A stretch of DNA of 64,000 nt, taken from the NCBI GenBank assembly GCA_019358945.1, contig JAHHIE010000011.1, forward strand, positions 1 through 64,000. Reading direction: 5' to 3'. Source of the stretch: Stenomitos rutilans HA7619-LM2. GTDB taxonomy: Bacteria; Cyanobacteriota; Cyanobacteriia; Leptolyngbyales; Leptolyngbyaceae. A model generated the notes under the pieces. That model was not told the DNA's origin. It was given only the letters and a program-made list of their open reading frames with translations, and ran no database searches. A program made the position numbers and the translations under genes. Position 1 is the first letter of the stretch. Every line of letters starts with the position of its first letter. Of this stretch, positions 1 through 10,161 are shown one piece after another.

Positions 1-1
1 C

Positions 2-169
2 AATACGATGGAAGGCTTTTGGTCGCTCTTGCGTTCCTGGTTGCGTCCCCATCGTGGGATCTCTCAAGAAAAGCTACCGCTGTCTTTGGGCTTCTTTGAG
101 TTCGTTCACAACGCTAAAAAGCGAGGTAAAGCTTTACTCAGTGCTTTGTTGGAGAACCTACTGGCTTAA
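2..169 (+). CDS. IS1595-type transposase, C-terminal fragment cut by the window edge
   Basis: The first 55 codons read in frame to a TAA stop. They resemble the C-terminal end of the DDE transposases of the IS1595/ISXO2 group, with the stretches MEGFWSLLRSWLRPHRGIS and LGFFEFVHNAKKRGKALL. The N-terminal part lies outside the window, so whether the gene is intact cannot be judged. The right end of the element should lie shortly after the stop, but its inverted repeat cannot be identified without the left end. Confidence 0.75.
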   Translation, partial: NTMEGFWSLLRSWLRPHRGISQEKLPLSLGFFEFVHNAKKRGKALLSALLENLLA

Positions 170-291
170 CTCCCTGGAATCCTTATTGAGCCACACTTTT
201 TAGCCTTCATCCTTGATCATTCTTCCAACTCAAAACTCCTCCGCTGACTGCTGATAGCTGATAGCTCTTTAACTCAAAACTTGCATCCCTC

Positions 292-393
292 ATACCAATT
301 TGAATTGAAAATGCGACACATCCTTTAGGGGCAAGGCATTGCCTTGCCCCTACCCACCGATTGATCTGTAGCCGTCATTCTTCAAATCGGTAT
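292..393 (+). repeat. 102-bp palindromic repeat, family A, copy 1
   Basis: Copy 1 of four near-identical 102-bp repeats (others at 9027, 12102 and 22720). The ends form imperfect inverted repeats, ATACCAATTT and AAATCGGTAT, and the centre is a strong palindrome, GGGGCAAGGCATTGCCTTGC followed by CCC. No coding capacity for a transposase is present, so it is MITE-like. It occupies much of the 326-base gap between the transposase tail and argJ; the rest of the gap is low-complexity sequence of the CTGATAGCTG and AACTCAAAAC kind that recurs between genes here. Confidence 0.85.
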
Positions 394-495
394 CACCCCT
401 CATCCTTTCCTTCTACCATTGCTAACCACTAACAACTAAACGCCCGCCCCCCTGATATAATCGCCAGTCATGCAGTGGAGTAAGCGGAGGCAAGC

Positions 496-1761
496 ATGGC
501 AGAGTGGCAGGAAATTTCTGGAGGCATCACAGCGCCCAAAGGCTATCGCGCGGTAGGTATGACAGCAGGATTGAAACCATCCGGTTTGCCTGATCTGGCA
601 CTCATTCTTTCGGATGTAGAGGCGATCGCGGCTGGAGTCTTTACGACCAGTCAAGTGCGGGCTGCCTGCGTCGATTACTGTCGGGAACGCCTTGAGACGA
701 AAGCCAGTGCCCGTGCAATCCTCTGCAATGCGGGTCAGGCAAACGCTGCCACGGGTGCGCTTGGGCTACAGGATGCTCTGGAAAGCGCTAGCGCTTTGAG
801 TGAAGCGCTCGGTGTGCCAGCCGAATTAATTTTGCTTGCGTCCACAGGCGTGATTGGTCAGCGTATTAAGCTAGATGCCTTAAAAGCCGCTTTGCCTCAA
901 CTTGTGGCTAGCGTTTCAGAAGAGGGTGGGGCAAGTGCAGCGAAGGCCATTATGACCACCGATCTGGTGCCGAAGACGATCGCCCTTGAAACCACACTGG
1001 ACGTTCGCGGCGCATCTCAAACTGAGGCTCGTCCCGTTCGCATTGGTGGCATTGCCAAAGGATCGGGAATGATTCATCCCAACATGGCGACGATGCTTGC
1101 CTTTGTGACCTGTGACGCGGCGGTATCGCCTCACCTCTGGCAGCAAATGCTCAGTCGCGCTGCTGATCGCAGCTTTAACCAGATCACAGTTGATGGTGAT
1201 ACCAGCACAAATGATTCGCTGATCGCGTTGGCGAATGGACAGTCTCGCACCCCTGCCGTTACCGAAGCAGGCCCCGAAGCCGACAAGCTAGAGGCGATGC
1301 TGATAGAGGTGTGTATTCACCTGGCGAAAGCGATCGCGCGGGATGGGGAAGGCGCAACCTGTTTGATCGAAGTGCAGGTCTCCGGCACCAACGATGATGC
1401 AGAAGCGCGTCTCATCGCCCGAACGATCGCGGGATCATCACTCGTCAAATCTGCTATCTTTGGGCGTGACCCTAACTGGGGCAGAATTGCTGGTGCGGCT
1501 GGGCGTGCAGGTGTCATATTCAACCAGGACGATCTGCAAATCAAGCTGGGCGACTTTCTAATGATGCAAAATGGACAACCGCAACCCTTCGATCGCGCGG
1601 CTGCCAGCAACTACCTGCGACAAGCAGCCCTCGGTGAATACTTAAAAGACGATACGGTTGCGATCGCCGTTCGTGTAGGCAACGGTTCTGGCTCTGGCTC
1701 TGCTTGGGGCTGCGACCTGAGCTACGATTACGTCAAAATCAACGCCGAATACACCACATAG
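496..1761 (+). CDS. argJ: Bifunctional ornithine acetyltransferase / N-acetylglutamate synthase
   Basis: ArgJ moves the acetyl group from N-acetylornithine to glutamate in the cyclic arginine pathway; bifunctional forms also use acetyl-CoA to make N-acetylglutamate. The 421-residue length fits the family. The motif [16 protein letters not shown] contains the autoproteolysis site; the nucleophilic threonine that starts the beta chain is about residue 199. The C-terminal part carries [18 protein letters not shown], also typical. The start is supported by GGAGG six bases upstream of the ATG. The GST-family gene begins 18 bases downstream, suggesting co-transcription. Cytosolic. Confidence 0.95.
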   Translation: MAEWQEISGGITAPKGYRAVGMTAGLKPSGLPDLALILSDVEAIAAGVFTTSQVRAACVDYCRERLETKASARAILCNAGQANAATGALGLQDALESASALSEALGVPAELILLASTGVIGQRIKLDALKAALPQLVASVSEEGGASAAKAIMTTDLVPKTIALETTLDVRGASQTEARPVRIGGIAKGSGMIHPNMATMLAFVTCDAAVSPHLWQQMLSRAADRSFNQITVDGDTSTNDSLIALANGQSRTPAVTEAGPEADKLEAMLIEVCIHLAKAIARDGEGATCLIEVQVSGTNDDAEARLIARTIAGSSLVKSAIFGRDPNWGRIAGAAGRAGVIFNQDDLQIKLGDFLMMQNGQPQPFDRAAASNYLRQAALGEYLKDDTVAIAVRVGNGSGSGSAWGCDLSYDYVKINAEYTT

Positions 1762-1779
1762 GGACACAACCAGGTAACG

Positions 1780-2451
1780 ATGCGACTCCTTCAATTCAGC
1801 ACGTCTCATTACTGCCGTAAAGCACGGTTAGCCCTAGGCTACAAACAAATCCCCTATACGGTCGAAAACCTGACACCCGGAGCGCACGTACTGAAGCTAA
1901 AGCCATTGACTGGCTTAAAAACCGTGCCTGTCCTGCTGCCAGATATGGATGGTGAACCCACCGCGATCGCCGACTCCACTCAAATCCTGCGCTTTCTAGA
2001 ACGTCACCAGCCCAATCCCACCTTTTTTCTCGCTGATCCCCATCAGCAGACCGAGGCGGCACTGCTAGAAGATTGGCTGGATGAAAGCATTGGCACCGCC
2101 ACACGCTTTGTCTACTACGATTTTCGTCGGGGCGAAGGAAAACAGATTGATCCATCGCTCTCTAGCCAACTCGTGATTCAGGTTGTACGCTGGCAATACG
2201 ACATGAATCCCGCCGCTGTGGAGCTTGCTCGTCAGCGACTAGCGATCGCTTTTGATGCCCTGGTCGATCGTTGGAAAGACAGTCCTCACCTGGTTGGAAA
2301 CCAATTGAGCGTAGCCGATATCGCAGCAGCGGCTCTACTCAGTCCTCTAGCGCTGATCCCACACTATCGTCAGCAGCAGGCATGGCTATTTGAACGCATT
2401 CGTGACATTCATCAGCTTTGTAATGAGACACTACCACCGGGATTGATGTGA
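1780..2451 (+). CDS. Glutathione S-transferase family protein
   Basis: The N-terminal 80 residues look like the thioredoxin-fold domain of GSTs, with TSHYCRKARLAL at the active-site helix (Cys about residue 12) and a cis-Pro-like TVPVL segment followed by DSTQILRFLE. The remainder is the all-helical C-terminal domain, including the common VGNQLSVADIAAAALL motif. At 223 residues it has the usual length. The substrate cannot be told from sequence. It starts 18 bases after argJ, but no metabolic link to arginine synthesis is evident. Confidence 0.85.
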   Translation: MRLLQFSTSHYCRKARLALGYKQIPYTVENLTPGAHVLKLKPLTGLKTVPVLLPDMDGEPTAIADSTQILRFLERHQPNPTFFLADPHQQTEAALLEDWLDESIGTATRFVYYDFRRGEGKQIDPSLSSQLVIQVVRWQYDMNPAAVELARQRLAIAFDALVDRWKDSPHLVGNQLSVADIAAAALLSPLALIPHYRQQQAWLFERIRDIHQLCNETLPPGLM

Positions 2452-2475
2452 AGGATGAGGGATGAAGGCTAAAGA

Positions 2476-2895
2476 ATGAGGGATGAAAGGATGAGAACGC
2501 AGGTAGATCAAACGACAGACAGGCCGTTGGCAGAAAACACTTTATCCTTTAGCCTTTATCCTTTAGCCTTTCCCCTTCCCCTGGTTCAAAACAACAGTCT
2601 CAAAGCCTTCTTGCTTCTGGTGGGACTGCTTCTGATTGCGATCGAACCCGCACTGGCGCTGCCGAGACCAGACGACACACCTGAAGAAGTGCTGCGAGCA
2701 GAAATTATTACAGGTGCCCGATCGCCGATCGATGGTAAACCCGTTTCAGCCAGCGAGTACGCTCGACTCCAGGCAGAGCTTCAAGAGCCTGGGCCATCTC
2801 GCCCGGTGGTTGGACGATCGCTTGAAAAAAATCTCAACTTGCTGCGTCTCCGCAAATTTATCAAAACCTTTTTTCCTTTCTTGCCAGTACCTTAG
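2476..2895 (+). CDS. Small secreted or membrane-anchored protein, function unknown
   Basis: A hydrophobic stretch (KAFLLLVGLLLIAIEPALA) looks like a signal peptide ending in an ALA-type cleavage site. The mature part is about 75 residues with ITGARSPIDGKPVSASEYARLQ and a basic, aromatic tail (LRKFIKTFFPF). The first 35-40 codons are low complexity (LSFSLYPLAFPLPL) and come from a repeat like those found between genes here, so the true start may be internal, for instance the TTG near 2524. I recognise the mature part only as a cyanobacterial-type conserved hypothetical protein. It could help at the envelope, but nothing shows a function. Confidence 0.55.
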   Translation: MRDERMRTQVDQTTDRPLAENTLSFSLYPLAFPLPLVQNNSLKAFLLLVGLLLIAIEPALALPRPDDTPEEVLRAEIITGARSPIDGKPVSASEYARLQAELQEPGPSRPVVGRSLEKNLNLLRLRKFIKTFFPFLPVP

Positions 2896-3209
2896 GTTGG
2901 TTGGTTAGAGGGCAGAAGGCAGGGGGCAGAGGGCAAGAGAGTTGTTGGTTTTTAGTTTTTAGCAGGAGTCAAGAGCGGCTCATGTACTAACAACAACCAA
3001 CGAATAACCAACAACTGGTTCAACTCAAAGCTTCCAGGCTGATAGCTGATAGCTGACCGCCAATCCTGCTCAAAAGTCTGACGAATGAGAGAGGTATTCA
3101 AAGAGTAGTTTCAACATAACCGTAGTAGAGGCATTTCGAGGCTTCGACGCAGGTTGTTCTGCATTCATCCTCTCTCTACTACAGACCCTCTGGGCAGCAA
3201 AGAAGCGCT
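2896..3209. other. Gene-free stretch with low-complexity repeats
   Basis: The 314 bases contain purine-rich runs (GGCAGAAGGCAGGGGGCAGA), repeated AACAACCAAC-like units and GCTGATAGCTGATAGCTGAC, all of which recur in other gaps of this window. The last 100 bases may hold the promoter of the gene at 3210, but no clear -35/-10 pair was identified. Confidence 0.6.
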
Positions 3210-3608
3210 ATGTACGACGACCACGGATTTCAGCCAGGCCGAGAGGAACCCAACCCGTCTGGTCTTGCTTCATCATCGCTAGCGGTCGGTGAACCGCTTC
3301 TACTAGCCAAACCTGCCCAACCCGCCGTGCAGTTAAGCAATACCACGCTTATTTTGGTGCCGTTGAGTCTGCTGGCACTCTGGGCGATCGCGGTGCTCTG
3401 GTTCAGTCAGCACACAAAACGGCACATCACGGTACGACAAAAAGAAGATGGCCGCAAGCTGTTCAAACGCGTGCCTTGCCGTCAATGCCGCTTCTTTAAA
3501 GATAATCCATATCTGAAATGCGCAATTCGCCCAAGCGATGCGCTCACAGCCCAAGCGATCGATTGCGCAGATTATGCATCCCACGCCGATCGTCAGCGCC
3601 GACAGTAA
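3210..3608 (+). CDS. Single-pass membrane protein with a C-terminal four-cysteine motif
   Basis: One membrane segment (about residues 44-66, LSNTTLILVPLSLLALWAIAV) separates a short polar N-terminus from a basic C-terminal domain. That domain holds CRQCRFFKDNPYLKCAIRPS and a later CADY, giving a C-x2-C-x11-C plus C arrangement that could bind zinc or an iron-sulfur cluster. The pattern is familiar from uncharacterised cyanobacterial proteins; no function is known to me. An AAAGAAG stretch lies upstream of the ATG. The following 375 bases separate it from chlH, so it is probably its own transcript. Confidence 0.65.
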   Translation: MYDDHGFQPGREEPNPSGLASSSLAVGEPLLLAKPAQPAVQLSNTTLILVPLSLLALWAIAVLWFSQHTKRHITVRQKEDGRKLFKRVPCRQCRFFKDNPYLKCAIRPSDALTAQAIDCADYASHADRQRRQ

Positions 3609-3983
3609 AAGCGTTTGGCAAGGCTGAAAGCCTTGTATACAGAGACTTTGCCTTGACGTTCAAGCATAGAATCCGCTCGCTCAATTGAATTAAGTTTTGC
3701 TAAGAAAAAGCGAAGTAGAGGCTCGTCCAAAGCGGTATAAATGTAACGAAAACTTGAAATATATTTATCAAATTGTGTCGGATATATCCTAGAACGCTTA
3801 TCTGGTCTGGTTTTCTGATACAAACATGATTGTGCAACTGTCTTAACAGTTTGCGCTCAGTTGCCAGCAAACGATTTTGCTCCCGTGCCAGTTTCCCGAA
3901 AGGTGCGCGGTTGAGCGATTTAGGACGTTTGCTGCTAATTGACTGCGACCCCTCGCGCATTAACAGATAAGGAGCTTAACTGC
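3609..3983. promoter_or_regulatory. Leader and probable promoter region of chlH
   Basis: No convincing gene is present in these 375 bases; the short minus-strand ORFs here have no recognisable features. The long AT-richer leader before chlH is a likely place for its promoter and control elements, as chlH is light- and stress-regulated in cyanobacteria. I could not assign specific sites. Confidence 0.35.
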
Positions 3984-6900
3984 ATGTTCACACACGTCAA
4001 GCCCACCATCAGACACGTTGCACCCGATGATCTGCGGGGACGCGCTCTGTTGCGAGTGGTCTATGTCGTGCTGGAGCCTCAGTATCAAAGTTCGCTTTCG
4101 GCAGCGGTTCGCGCCATCAACCAGAACCACCCCGATCTGGCTGTCGAAATTAGCGGTTACTTGATTGAGGAACTCCGCGATTCGGACAATTACGAGGCGT
4201 TTAAGCGCGACGTGGCGCAGGCAAATATTTTTATCGCGTCGCTCATTTTTCTCGAAGATTTGGCAGATAAAGTCGTTGCTGCTGTAGAACCCCATCGCGA
4301 TCGCCTCAATGTCGCTGTAGTCTTTCCCTCCATGCCCCAGGTGATGCGCCTGAACAAAATGGGCAGTTTCTCAATGGCGCAGTTGGGTCAGTCCAAGAGC
4401 GCGATCGCCCAGTTCATGAAGAAGCGCAAAGAGAAATCTGGCTCCGGCTTTCAGGACGGCATGTTGAAGCTGCTGAATACGCTGCCCAAAGTGCTGAAGT
4501 ACCTACCGATGGACAAAGCGCAGGATGCTCGCAACTTCATGCTCAGCTTTCAGTACTGGTTGGGTGGTTCGCAGGAAAATCTGGAGAATTTCTTGCTGAT
4601 GCTCGCCGATCGCTACGTGTACAAAGATCTGGATACAGACAGCGGTGCCTTACAGTATCGCGATCCCGTCACCTATCCCGACATGGGCATCTGGCATCCC
4701 CTCGCGCCCACCATGTTTGAGGATGTGAAGGAGTATCTCAACTGGTTTAACTCGCGTACCGATATTGCGGACGACCTGAAAGATCCGCTGGCTCCCTGTG
4801 TGGGATTGGTGCTGCAACGAACGCATTTAGTAACCGGGGATGACGCTCACTATGTGTCGATGGTGCAAGAGCTAGAAAGCATGGGCGCACGGGTGATTGC
4901 GGTCTTCGCAGGTGGATTAGACTTCTCCAAACCTGTGGACGCATTCTTTTACGATCCGTTGTCCAAAGGGCAATCTGCCATTGTGGATGTCGTCATCTCT
5001 CTGACGGGTTTTGCCCTGGTCGGTGGTCCCGCCAAGCAAGATCATCCAAAGGCGATCGACTCCCTCAAGCGGCTCAACCGTCCCTACATGGTGGCGCTGC
5101 CCCTGGTATTCCAAACCACAGAGGAATGGGAGGACAGCGATCTGGGTCTGCATCCCATCCAAGTGGCGCTGCAAATTGCGTTACCCGAACTCGATGGCGC
5201 GATCGAACCCATCATTCTCTCTGGTCGGGATGGAACGACGGGTAAAGCGATCGCCCTGCAAGACCGGGTGGAAGCGATTGCCCAACGTGCGATGAAGTGG
5301 GCAAACCTCCGCCGCAAACCCAAACTGAATAAGAAAGTTGCCATTACCGTTTTCAGCTTCCCACCGGACAAAGGCAATGTGGGTACGGCCGCCTATCTGG
5401 ACGTGTTCGGCTCCATCTATAAAGTGATGGAAGCCTTGCAGCACAACGGTTACGATGTGCAGGAGTTGCCTGAAACGGCTGAAGCTTTGATGCTGGAAGT
5501 GCTGCACGATGCCCGCGCCCAGTACAACAGCCCGGAATTGAACGTGGCGTATCGCATGTCGGTGCCAGAATATGAGGCATTGACTCCCTATGCCGATCGC
5601 CTCCACGAATCCTGGGGCCCACCGCCCGGACACCTCAACACCGATGGGCAAAATCTGCTCATCTTCGGTAAGGAGTTTGGTAACGTTTTCATTGGTGTGC
5701 AGCCCACTTTTGGTTACGAAGGTGACCCTATGCGGCTGCTGTTCTCCCGCTCTGCCAGTCCCCACCACGGCTTTGCCGCCTACTACACGTATCTGGAGCA
5801 AATCTGGAAAGCGGATGCAGTGCTGCACTTCGGGACACATGGATCGCTGGAATTCATGCCCGGAAAGCAAATTGGGATGTCCGATGCCTGCTTCCCCGAT
5901 AGCCTGATTGGTACCATTCCCAACCTCTACTACTACGCAGCGAACAATCCATCTGAAGCCACGATCGCCAAACGTCGCTCCTACGCCGAAACCATCAGCT
6001 ACCTCACCCCACCCGCTGAAAATGCTGGCCTGTACAAGGGCTTGAAGGAACTGGGCGAACTGGTTGCGTCCTATCAAACCCTAAAAGATACCGGACGCGG
6101 TGCCCAGATTGTCGATTCCATCATGGACAAAGCGCGAATCTGTAATCTGGACAAGGATATCGAGTTCCCTGAAAGCGCGAAGGAACTGGACGCAGAAACC
6201 CGCGACACGATCGTCGGCAAGGTTTACATCAAGCTGATGGAAATCGAGTCACGCCTGCTGCCTTGTGGCTTGCACGTCATTGGCAAGCCCCCCACAGCCG
6301 AAGAAGCGATCGCTACGCTGGTCAATATCGCTAGCCTCGATCGTCCCGAAGACGATATCCTCAGCCTGCCGTCCATCATTGCCAACAGCTTTGGTCGCAC
6401 GATGGAGGAGATTTATCAGGGGAGCGATCGCGGTGTGCTGGAAGATGTGCAGTTGCTTCAGGAAATCACCCTGGCAACGCGATCGTCCGTGTCTGCTCTC
6501 GTGCAGGCACAGGTGGATGCCGATGGGCGCGTTTCCAGAGTGTCCAGGCTCAACTTCTTCAACATGGGTAAAAAAGAACCCTGGGTGGAAGCCTTGCACA
6601 CAGCGGGTTACACCAAAGTCGAGGTGGATCACATCAAGCCCCTGTTTGACTATTTGGAATTCTGCCTCAAGCAAATTGTGGCGGATAACGAACTCGGTGC
6701 GTTGCTGACCGCGCTGGAAGGCGAATACGTCATGCCTGGTCCCGGTGGCGATCCCATCCGCAATCCCGATGTGTTGCCCACTGGGAAGAATATTCACGCC
6801 CTCGATCCGCAAGCCATTCCCACCTCTGCCGCGGTGAAATCTGCCAAAGTGGTGGTCGATCGCCTCATCGCTCGTCAATGTGCTGATAATGGTGGGCAGT

Positions 6901-7970
6901 ACCCAGAGACGATCGCGGTTGTCCTCTGGGGCACCGACAACATCAAGACCTACGGCGAATCGCTGGCGCAAATCTACTGGATGTTGGGGGTTGCACCCCT
7001 GCCCGACTCGCTGGGACGCATGAACAAGCTAGAACTGATTCCGCTAGAAGAACTCGGCCATCCCCGTATCGATGTCGTGGTGAACTGTTCCGGTGTCTTC
7101 CGCGACCTGTTCATCAACCAGATGGCACTGCTCGATCGTGCCGTGAAAATGGCAGCAGAGGCAGACGAACCCCTGGAAATGAACTTCGTCCGCAAGCACG
7201 CCCTCAAGCAGTCCGAAGAGATGGGTATCAACATCCGGCAAGCTGCCACCCGCGTCTTCTCCAACGCCTCTGGTTCCTACTCGTCCAACATCAATCTGGC
7301 GGTGGAAAATAGCACCTGGGAAAGCGAAGCCGAACTGCAAGACATGTACCTGGCGCGGAAATCCTTCGCCTTCTCGTCAGACAATCCTGGCACAATGGAT
7401 CAGAATCGCCAGATTTTCGAGTCTGCCCTCAAAACCGCCGATGTCACCTTCCAAAACTTGGACTCATCGGAAATCTCACTCACAGATGTCTCCCACTACT
7501 ACGACTCCGACCCCACTAAAGTCGTGTCGCGCCTGCGGAATGACGGCAAAGCCCCCACGTCCTTCATCGCCGATACCACCACTGCCAACGCCCAGGTACG
7601 TACTCTCTCCGAAACCGTCCGTCTGGATGCCCGTACCAAATTGCTCAACCCCAAATGGTACGAAGGGATGCTCAGTCACGGCTACGAAGGCGTGCGGGAA
7701 CTCTCGAAGCGGTTGAACAACACGATGGGTTGGTCAGCCACCGCAGGCGCAGTGGATAACTGGGTCTACGAAGATGCCAACGACACCTTCTTCAAAGATG
7801 AAGACATGTCCAAACGCTTACTCGACCTCAACCCCAGCTCGTTCCGCAAGATGGTCACGACCCTGCTAGAGGCAAACGGTCGCGGCTACTGGGAAACCTC
7901 TGAGGAGAACCTCGATCGCCTCCGCCAACTCTATCAAGAAGTCGAAGACCGCATCGAAGGAATTGAGTAA
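3984..7970 (+). CDS. chlH: Magnesium chelatase subunit H (chlorophyll synthesis)
   Basis: ChlH is the large porphyrin-binding subunit of the ChlHID magnesium chelatase, which inserts Mg2+ into protoporphyrin IX at the first committed step of chlorophyll synthesis. From the start chosen here the protein has 1328 residues, the normal size of the CobN/BchH family. The track ORF begins 15 codons earlier, but [12 protein letters not shown] is the family N-terminus and AAGGAG precedes this ATG by nine bases. Typical stretches include [18 protein letters not shown] and [16 protein letters not shown]. chlI and chlD are not in the window. A rho-independent terminator follows. Confidence 0.97.
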   Translation: MFTHVKPTIRHVAPDDLRGRALLRVVYVVLEPQYQSSLSAAVRAINQNHPDLAVEISGYLIEELRDSDNYEAFKRDVAQANIFIASLIFLEDLADKVVAAVEPHRDRLNVAVVFPSMPQVMRLNKMGSFSMAQLGQSKSAIAQFMKKRKEKSGSGFQDGMLKLLNTLPKVLKYLPMDKAQDARNFMLSFQYWLGGSQENLENFLLMLADRYVYKDLDTDSGALQYRDPVTYPDMGIWHPLAPTMFEDVKEYLNWFNSRTDIADDLKDPLAPCVGLVLQRTHLVTGDDAHYVSMVQELESMGARVIAVFAGGLDFSKPVDAFFYDPLSKGQSAIVDVVISLTGFALVGGPAKQDHPKAIDSLKRLNRPYMVALPLVFQTTEEWEDSDLGLHPIQVALQIALPELDGAIEPIILSGRDGTTGKAIALQDRVEAIAQRAMKWANLRRKPKLNKKVAITVFSFPPDKGNVGTAAYLDVFGSIYKVMEALQHNGYDVQELPETAEALMLEVLHDARAQYNSPELNVAYRMSVPEYEALTPYADRLHESWGPPPGHLNTDGQNLLIFGKEFGNVFIGVQPTFGYEGDPMRLLFSRSASPHHGFAAYYTYLEQIWKADAVLHFGTHGSLEFMPGKQIGMSDACFPDSLIGTIPNLYYYAANNPSEATIAKRRSYAETISYLTPPAENAGLYKGLKELGELVASYQTLKDTGRGAQIVDSIMDKARICNLDKDIEFPESAKELDAETRDTIVGKVYIKLMEIESRLLPCGLHVIGKPPTAEEAIATLVNIASLDRPEDDILSLPSIIANSFGRTMEEIYQGSDRGVLEDVQLLQEITLATRSSVSALVQAQVDADGRVSRVSRLNFFNMGKKEPWVEALHTAGYTKVEVDHIKPLFDYLEFCLKQIVADNELGALLTALEGEYVMPGPGGDPIRNPDVLPTGKNIHALDPQAIPTSAAVKSAKVVVDRLIARQCADNGGQYPETIAVVLWGTDNIKTYGESLAQIYWMLGVAPLPDSLGRMNKLELIPLEELGHPRIDVVVNCSGVFRDLFINQMALLDRAVKMAAEADEPLEMNFVRKHALKQSEEMGINIRQAATRVFSNASGSYSSNINLAVENSTWESEAELQDMYLARKSFAFSSDNPGTMDQNRQIFESALKTADVTFQNLDSSEISLTDVSHYYDSDPTKVVSRLRNDGKAPTSFIADTTTANAQVRTLSETVRLDARTKLLNPKWYEGMLSHGYEGVRELSKRLNNTMGWSATAGAVDNWVYEDANDTFFKDEDMSKRLLDLNPSSFRKMVTTLLEANGRGYWETSEENLDRLRQLYQEVEDRIEGIE

Positions 7971-7993
7971 CGCCAGAATTAAAGGAGTCTTGA

Positions 7994-8018
7994 GGGTGGG
8001 CAATGTCCGCCCTTTTTT
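7994..8018 (+). terminator. Rho-independent terminator after chlH
   Basis: GGGTGG and CCGCCC form a six-pair stem (one G-U) around a seven-base loop, followed directly by six T residues, 23 bases after the chlH stop codon. Confidence 0.8.
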
Positions 8019-8047
8019 CATTCAGCCTCAAGTGATATCCTGAACAG

Positions 8048-8371
8048 ATGGCTGAAATCTATGTAGCGATTTGGAACCAGAATGAAGTGGCAATGTCCTC
8101 AGTCGATGGCGAACTGATCGTTGTTCTCGTCACAAAGGATGGGCGTTTTCAAGCGCAACAATCTGTGACGGTTCGCCAAGCAACCGCTTTCTTCCGAAAT
8201 TTAGAGGCTGGGGACTACACGATTATTGCGAGGCATCCCAGCCTAATGCCAATCGAAGCTCGCTACGACGTGGGTTTAGGTGCTGAAGCTGCTTTTGGCA
8301 TTCGGTTTGTTTATAATGAAGCCCAACGCCGCTTGCTGAGAATTGATACGCAAATGAGGTTTTTCTCATGA
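8048..8371 (+). CDS. Unknown protein, probable beta-rich fold
   Basis: This 107-residue protein has no signal peptide or membrane segment. Alternating hydrophobic stretches (ELIVVLVTKDGRF, FFRNLEAGDYTIIARHP) suggest a beta-sandwich; the LEAGDYTI phrase resembles carboxypeptidase-regulatory-like or prealbumin-like domains, but that is only an impression. It starts 30 bases after the chlH terminator and overlaps the next gene by ATGA, so the two are likely translated together. I do not recognise the family. Confidence 0.65.
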   Translation: MAEIYVAIWNQNEVAMSSVDGELIVVLVTKDGRFQAQQSVTVRQATAFFRNLEAGDYTIIARHPSLMPIEARYDVGLGAEAAFGIRFVYNEAQRRLLRIDTQMRFFS

Positions 8372-8595
8372 ACACTAGCGCCAACTCAGACGATTACATT
8401 CTGCCAGCAGACTCGATCAGAGCCTATCAACTTGCCGTTTATTTTGAGAGCGAGTGGCTCTGGAAGGAAAAAGACCCCATCTGTCGAGCCAATGCATCAA
8501 GACGCTTGGCAGAACTGACGGCAAAACTGGCTGAACTGGAAGAAGCGGAAGCCAAGCAGTTTTCAGAGCAGAATTTGCCGAACGAAGCCGCTTGA
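8368..8595 (+). CDS. Unknown small acidic helical protein
   Basis: The 75-residue product is largely helical and acidic, with ASRRLAELTAKLAELEEAEAK as a probable short coiled coil. Its ATG overlaps the stop of the preceding gene (ATGA), indicating translational coupling. No known domain is recognised. Its small size and coupling to another small protein resemble a two-gene module, but nothing shows that it is a toxin-antitoxin pair. Confidence 0.6.
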   Translation: MNTSANSDDYILPADSIRAYQLAVYFESEWLWKEKDPICRANASRRLAELTAKLAELEEAEAKQFSEQNLPNEAA

Positions 8596-8756
8596 TCAGC
8601 GATCGCTTTACGATCCGCACTCCTTCATCCTTCTTGCAAGCGCGACTCCTGTGGAAAGCTTCCCTAACGCTGCCGTTTTGAACGAGACCCTTCTTGGTTT
8701 GAATCGGAGTGATCGTGGTCTGAGCCGAAACGATCGCAGTATGAAGAGGGGTAATG

Positions 8757-9014
8757 ATGGAAGCAGAGTACGATTTCAGTCAAGGAAAGCGCGGTGCAGT
8801 TGAACCGATCGCGGCTGGAAAAACTCGCATCACCATTCGGTTAGATGATGATGTGTCGGCATGGTTTCGGGAACAGGTTCATGCAGCAGGCGGCGGCAAT
8901 TATCAAAGCTTGATTAACGAAGCCCTGCATCAACACATTGAGCAAAAACATGAGCCTTTAGAAGCAACCTTGAGACGAGTGTTGCGCGAGGAACTTGAAC
9001 GGGTAGGCAAGTAG
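8757..9014 (+). CDS. BrnA-family antitoxin, apparently without a toxin
   Basis: The central segment RITIRLDDDVSAWFREQV followed by GGGNYQSLINEALHQHIEQ is typical of BrnA antitoxins, ribbon-helix-helix proteins that bind BrnT toxins and repress their own promoter. The product has 85 residues. A GAGGGG ribosome site five bases upstream favours this ATG over the one just before it. BrnT normally lies directly upstream, but the 160 bases there show no BrnT-like reading frame, so this is an orphan or solitary regulator. Confidence in the family is high and in the role low. Confidence 0.8.
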   Translation: MEAEYDFSQGKRGAVEPIAAGKTRITIRLDDDVSAWFREQVHAAGGGNYQSLINEALHQHIEQKHEPLEATLRRVLREELERVGK

Positions 9015-9026
9015 TAAACACAGGTG

Positions 9027-9128
9027 ATACCGATTTAAAGAATGACGGCTACAGATCAATCGGTGGGTAGGGGCAAGGCAATGCCTTGCCCCTACAGGAT
9101 GTGTCGCATTTTCAATTCAAATTGGTAT
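9027..9128 (-). repeat. 102-bp palindromic repeat, family A, copy 2
   Basis: Same element as at 292-393 in reverse orientation, starting 12 bases after the antitoxin stop. The ends ATACCGATTT and AAATTGGTAT and the GGGGCAAGGCA palindrome are conserved. Together with 170 bases of unremarkable sequence it fills the gap to the next gene. Confidence 0.85.
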
Positions 9129-9299
9129 GAGATTCACAAGCTAACAAAGTGCGATCGTCCATCTCGTCACTTGAATCGGTAGTAGAAAATCCAATATCAA
9201 AACTATGTCATGCGATCGAAACCAGTAGTTCTGCCTTTCTATAAGATTGCAGACTCACTTTTTCTTTACAGAGTAAGCTCGGAGTTGATGGAAGGTGCC

Positions 9300-9908
9300 C
9301 TAGCCATTCCATGAGCCATCGGGTGGTTCCCAATACTTGACGTAGCGAGCTGCGATCGGTTGAATGGCAATATCAACATTGAGTTTATTGGAACCACTTG
9401 TACCAGAGTAGGGATGAACAATTTGAGATGCTAATTGCCAATTTTTATTATTGGTTGAGACCTCTACGCGAAAGGTTAGTGAATTCTTAAAGGCACCGTC
9501 CCAGTCAATGTTGTAGCCAACCTTATTAAGTACACAAACCGCGCCTAAATCCACTACTTGAACAGTCCCGTTGCCATTGTTGGTTTCGTTTCCCCAACGC
9601 CTTGGCTGAGGATAGTTTGTTGTTGTTCTGTAGTCCACTGAATCGTTAGCATTACCCCAAGCGGGATAGGTAATCCCTCCGGCTCTAGCAATGACTCGTT
9701 TACTGGCTGCAACATTAACAACCGCCACAGTCTTTCGCTTCGCAGTTGTATTTTTGCCAATGCTGCTTTCTGGCGTTGCTTTCACTGCTGACGGTGGAGA
9801 CCCAATAGTATTTGATACTTGAGTAGGTTGAGCGTAACCAACCAGTATCAGACCACTAAGGGAGATCCAAGCAGCCAAAGAACGGGCTTGTCTAATCATT
9901 TTTCTCAT
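9300..9908 (-). CDS. Secreted discoidin (F5/8 type C)-like protein
   Basis: An N-terminal signal peptide (about residues 1-27, with AAWISLSGLILVGYAQP) is followed by a Ser/Thr/Lys-rich linker and a domain of about 120 residues. That domain has the hallmarks of galactose-binding-like F5/8 type C folds: VQVVDLGAVCVLNKVGY, FRVEVSTNNKNWQLAS and a terminal ARYVKYWEPP. Such domains bind carbohydrates or cell surfaces. The protein probably acts in the periplasm or outside the cell. The sequence is AT-richer than its neighbours and seems independently transcribed. Confidence 0.7.
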   Translation of the reverse strand: MRKMIRQARSLAAWISLSGLILVGYAQPTQVSNTIGSPPSAVKATPESSIGKNTTAKRKTVAVVNVAASKRVIARAGGITYPAWGNANDSVDYRTTTNYPQPRRWGNETNNGNGTVQVVDLGAVCVLNKVGYNIDWDGAFKNSLTFRVEVSTNNKNWQLASQIVHPYSGTSGSNKLNVDIAIQPIAARYVKYWEPPDGSWNG

Positions 9909-9978
9909 TCAATAGCAATACTCAACCTAGGTTGCACTGCAAGGAGAAAATTCTATCATCTTGACTAAGAGAAATTAG

Positions 9979-10073
9979 CTATAGCGATCCTATTTGGATT
10001 GTGAGAAAGGATTCCACTGGAATCCTTTCTCACCAAGCCTCTCAATCTCACAAATGATTTAGGACTGCTATAG
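9979..10073. repeat. 95-bp palindromic element with perfect 16-bp inverted core, family D
   Basis: The element is bounded by CTATAGC and GCTATAG. The outer arms pair imperfectly (GATCCTATTTGGATTGTGAG against CTCACAAATGATTTAGGAC), and inside is a perfect inverted repeat, GTGAGAAAGGATTCCA, a single C, then its complement (10001-10033). It lies between the divergently transcribed discoidin-like and VOC genes. It has no coding capacity, so it is MITE-like; as RNA it could form a very stable hairpin. Confidence 0.75.
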
Positions 10074-10161
10074 ATCGGTGATCGGTTTAGTTTTCCTAAG
10101 CAAGCCAGGCAGCAAAAAAGACGAGGAACGGTTAAGATTCAGTGGAGCAATTCGTTAAAGA

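Noticed and set aside
5181-6077. 298-codon minus-strand ORF inside chlH
   Set aside because: It is antisense to a strongly conserved gene; long antisense ORFs are expected from its codon bias.
8596-8756. A BrnT toxin upstream of the antitoxin at 8757
   Set aside because: None of the three frames shows KHGI..EEA or other BrnT features, so the antitoxin is treated as solitary.
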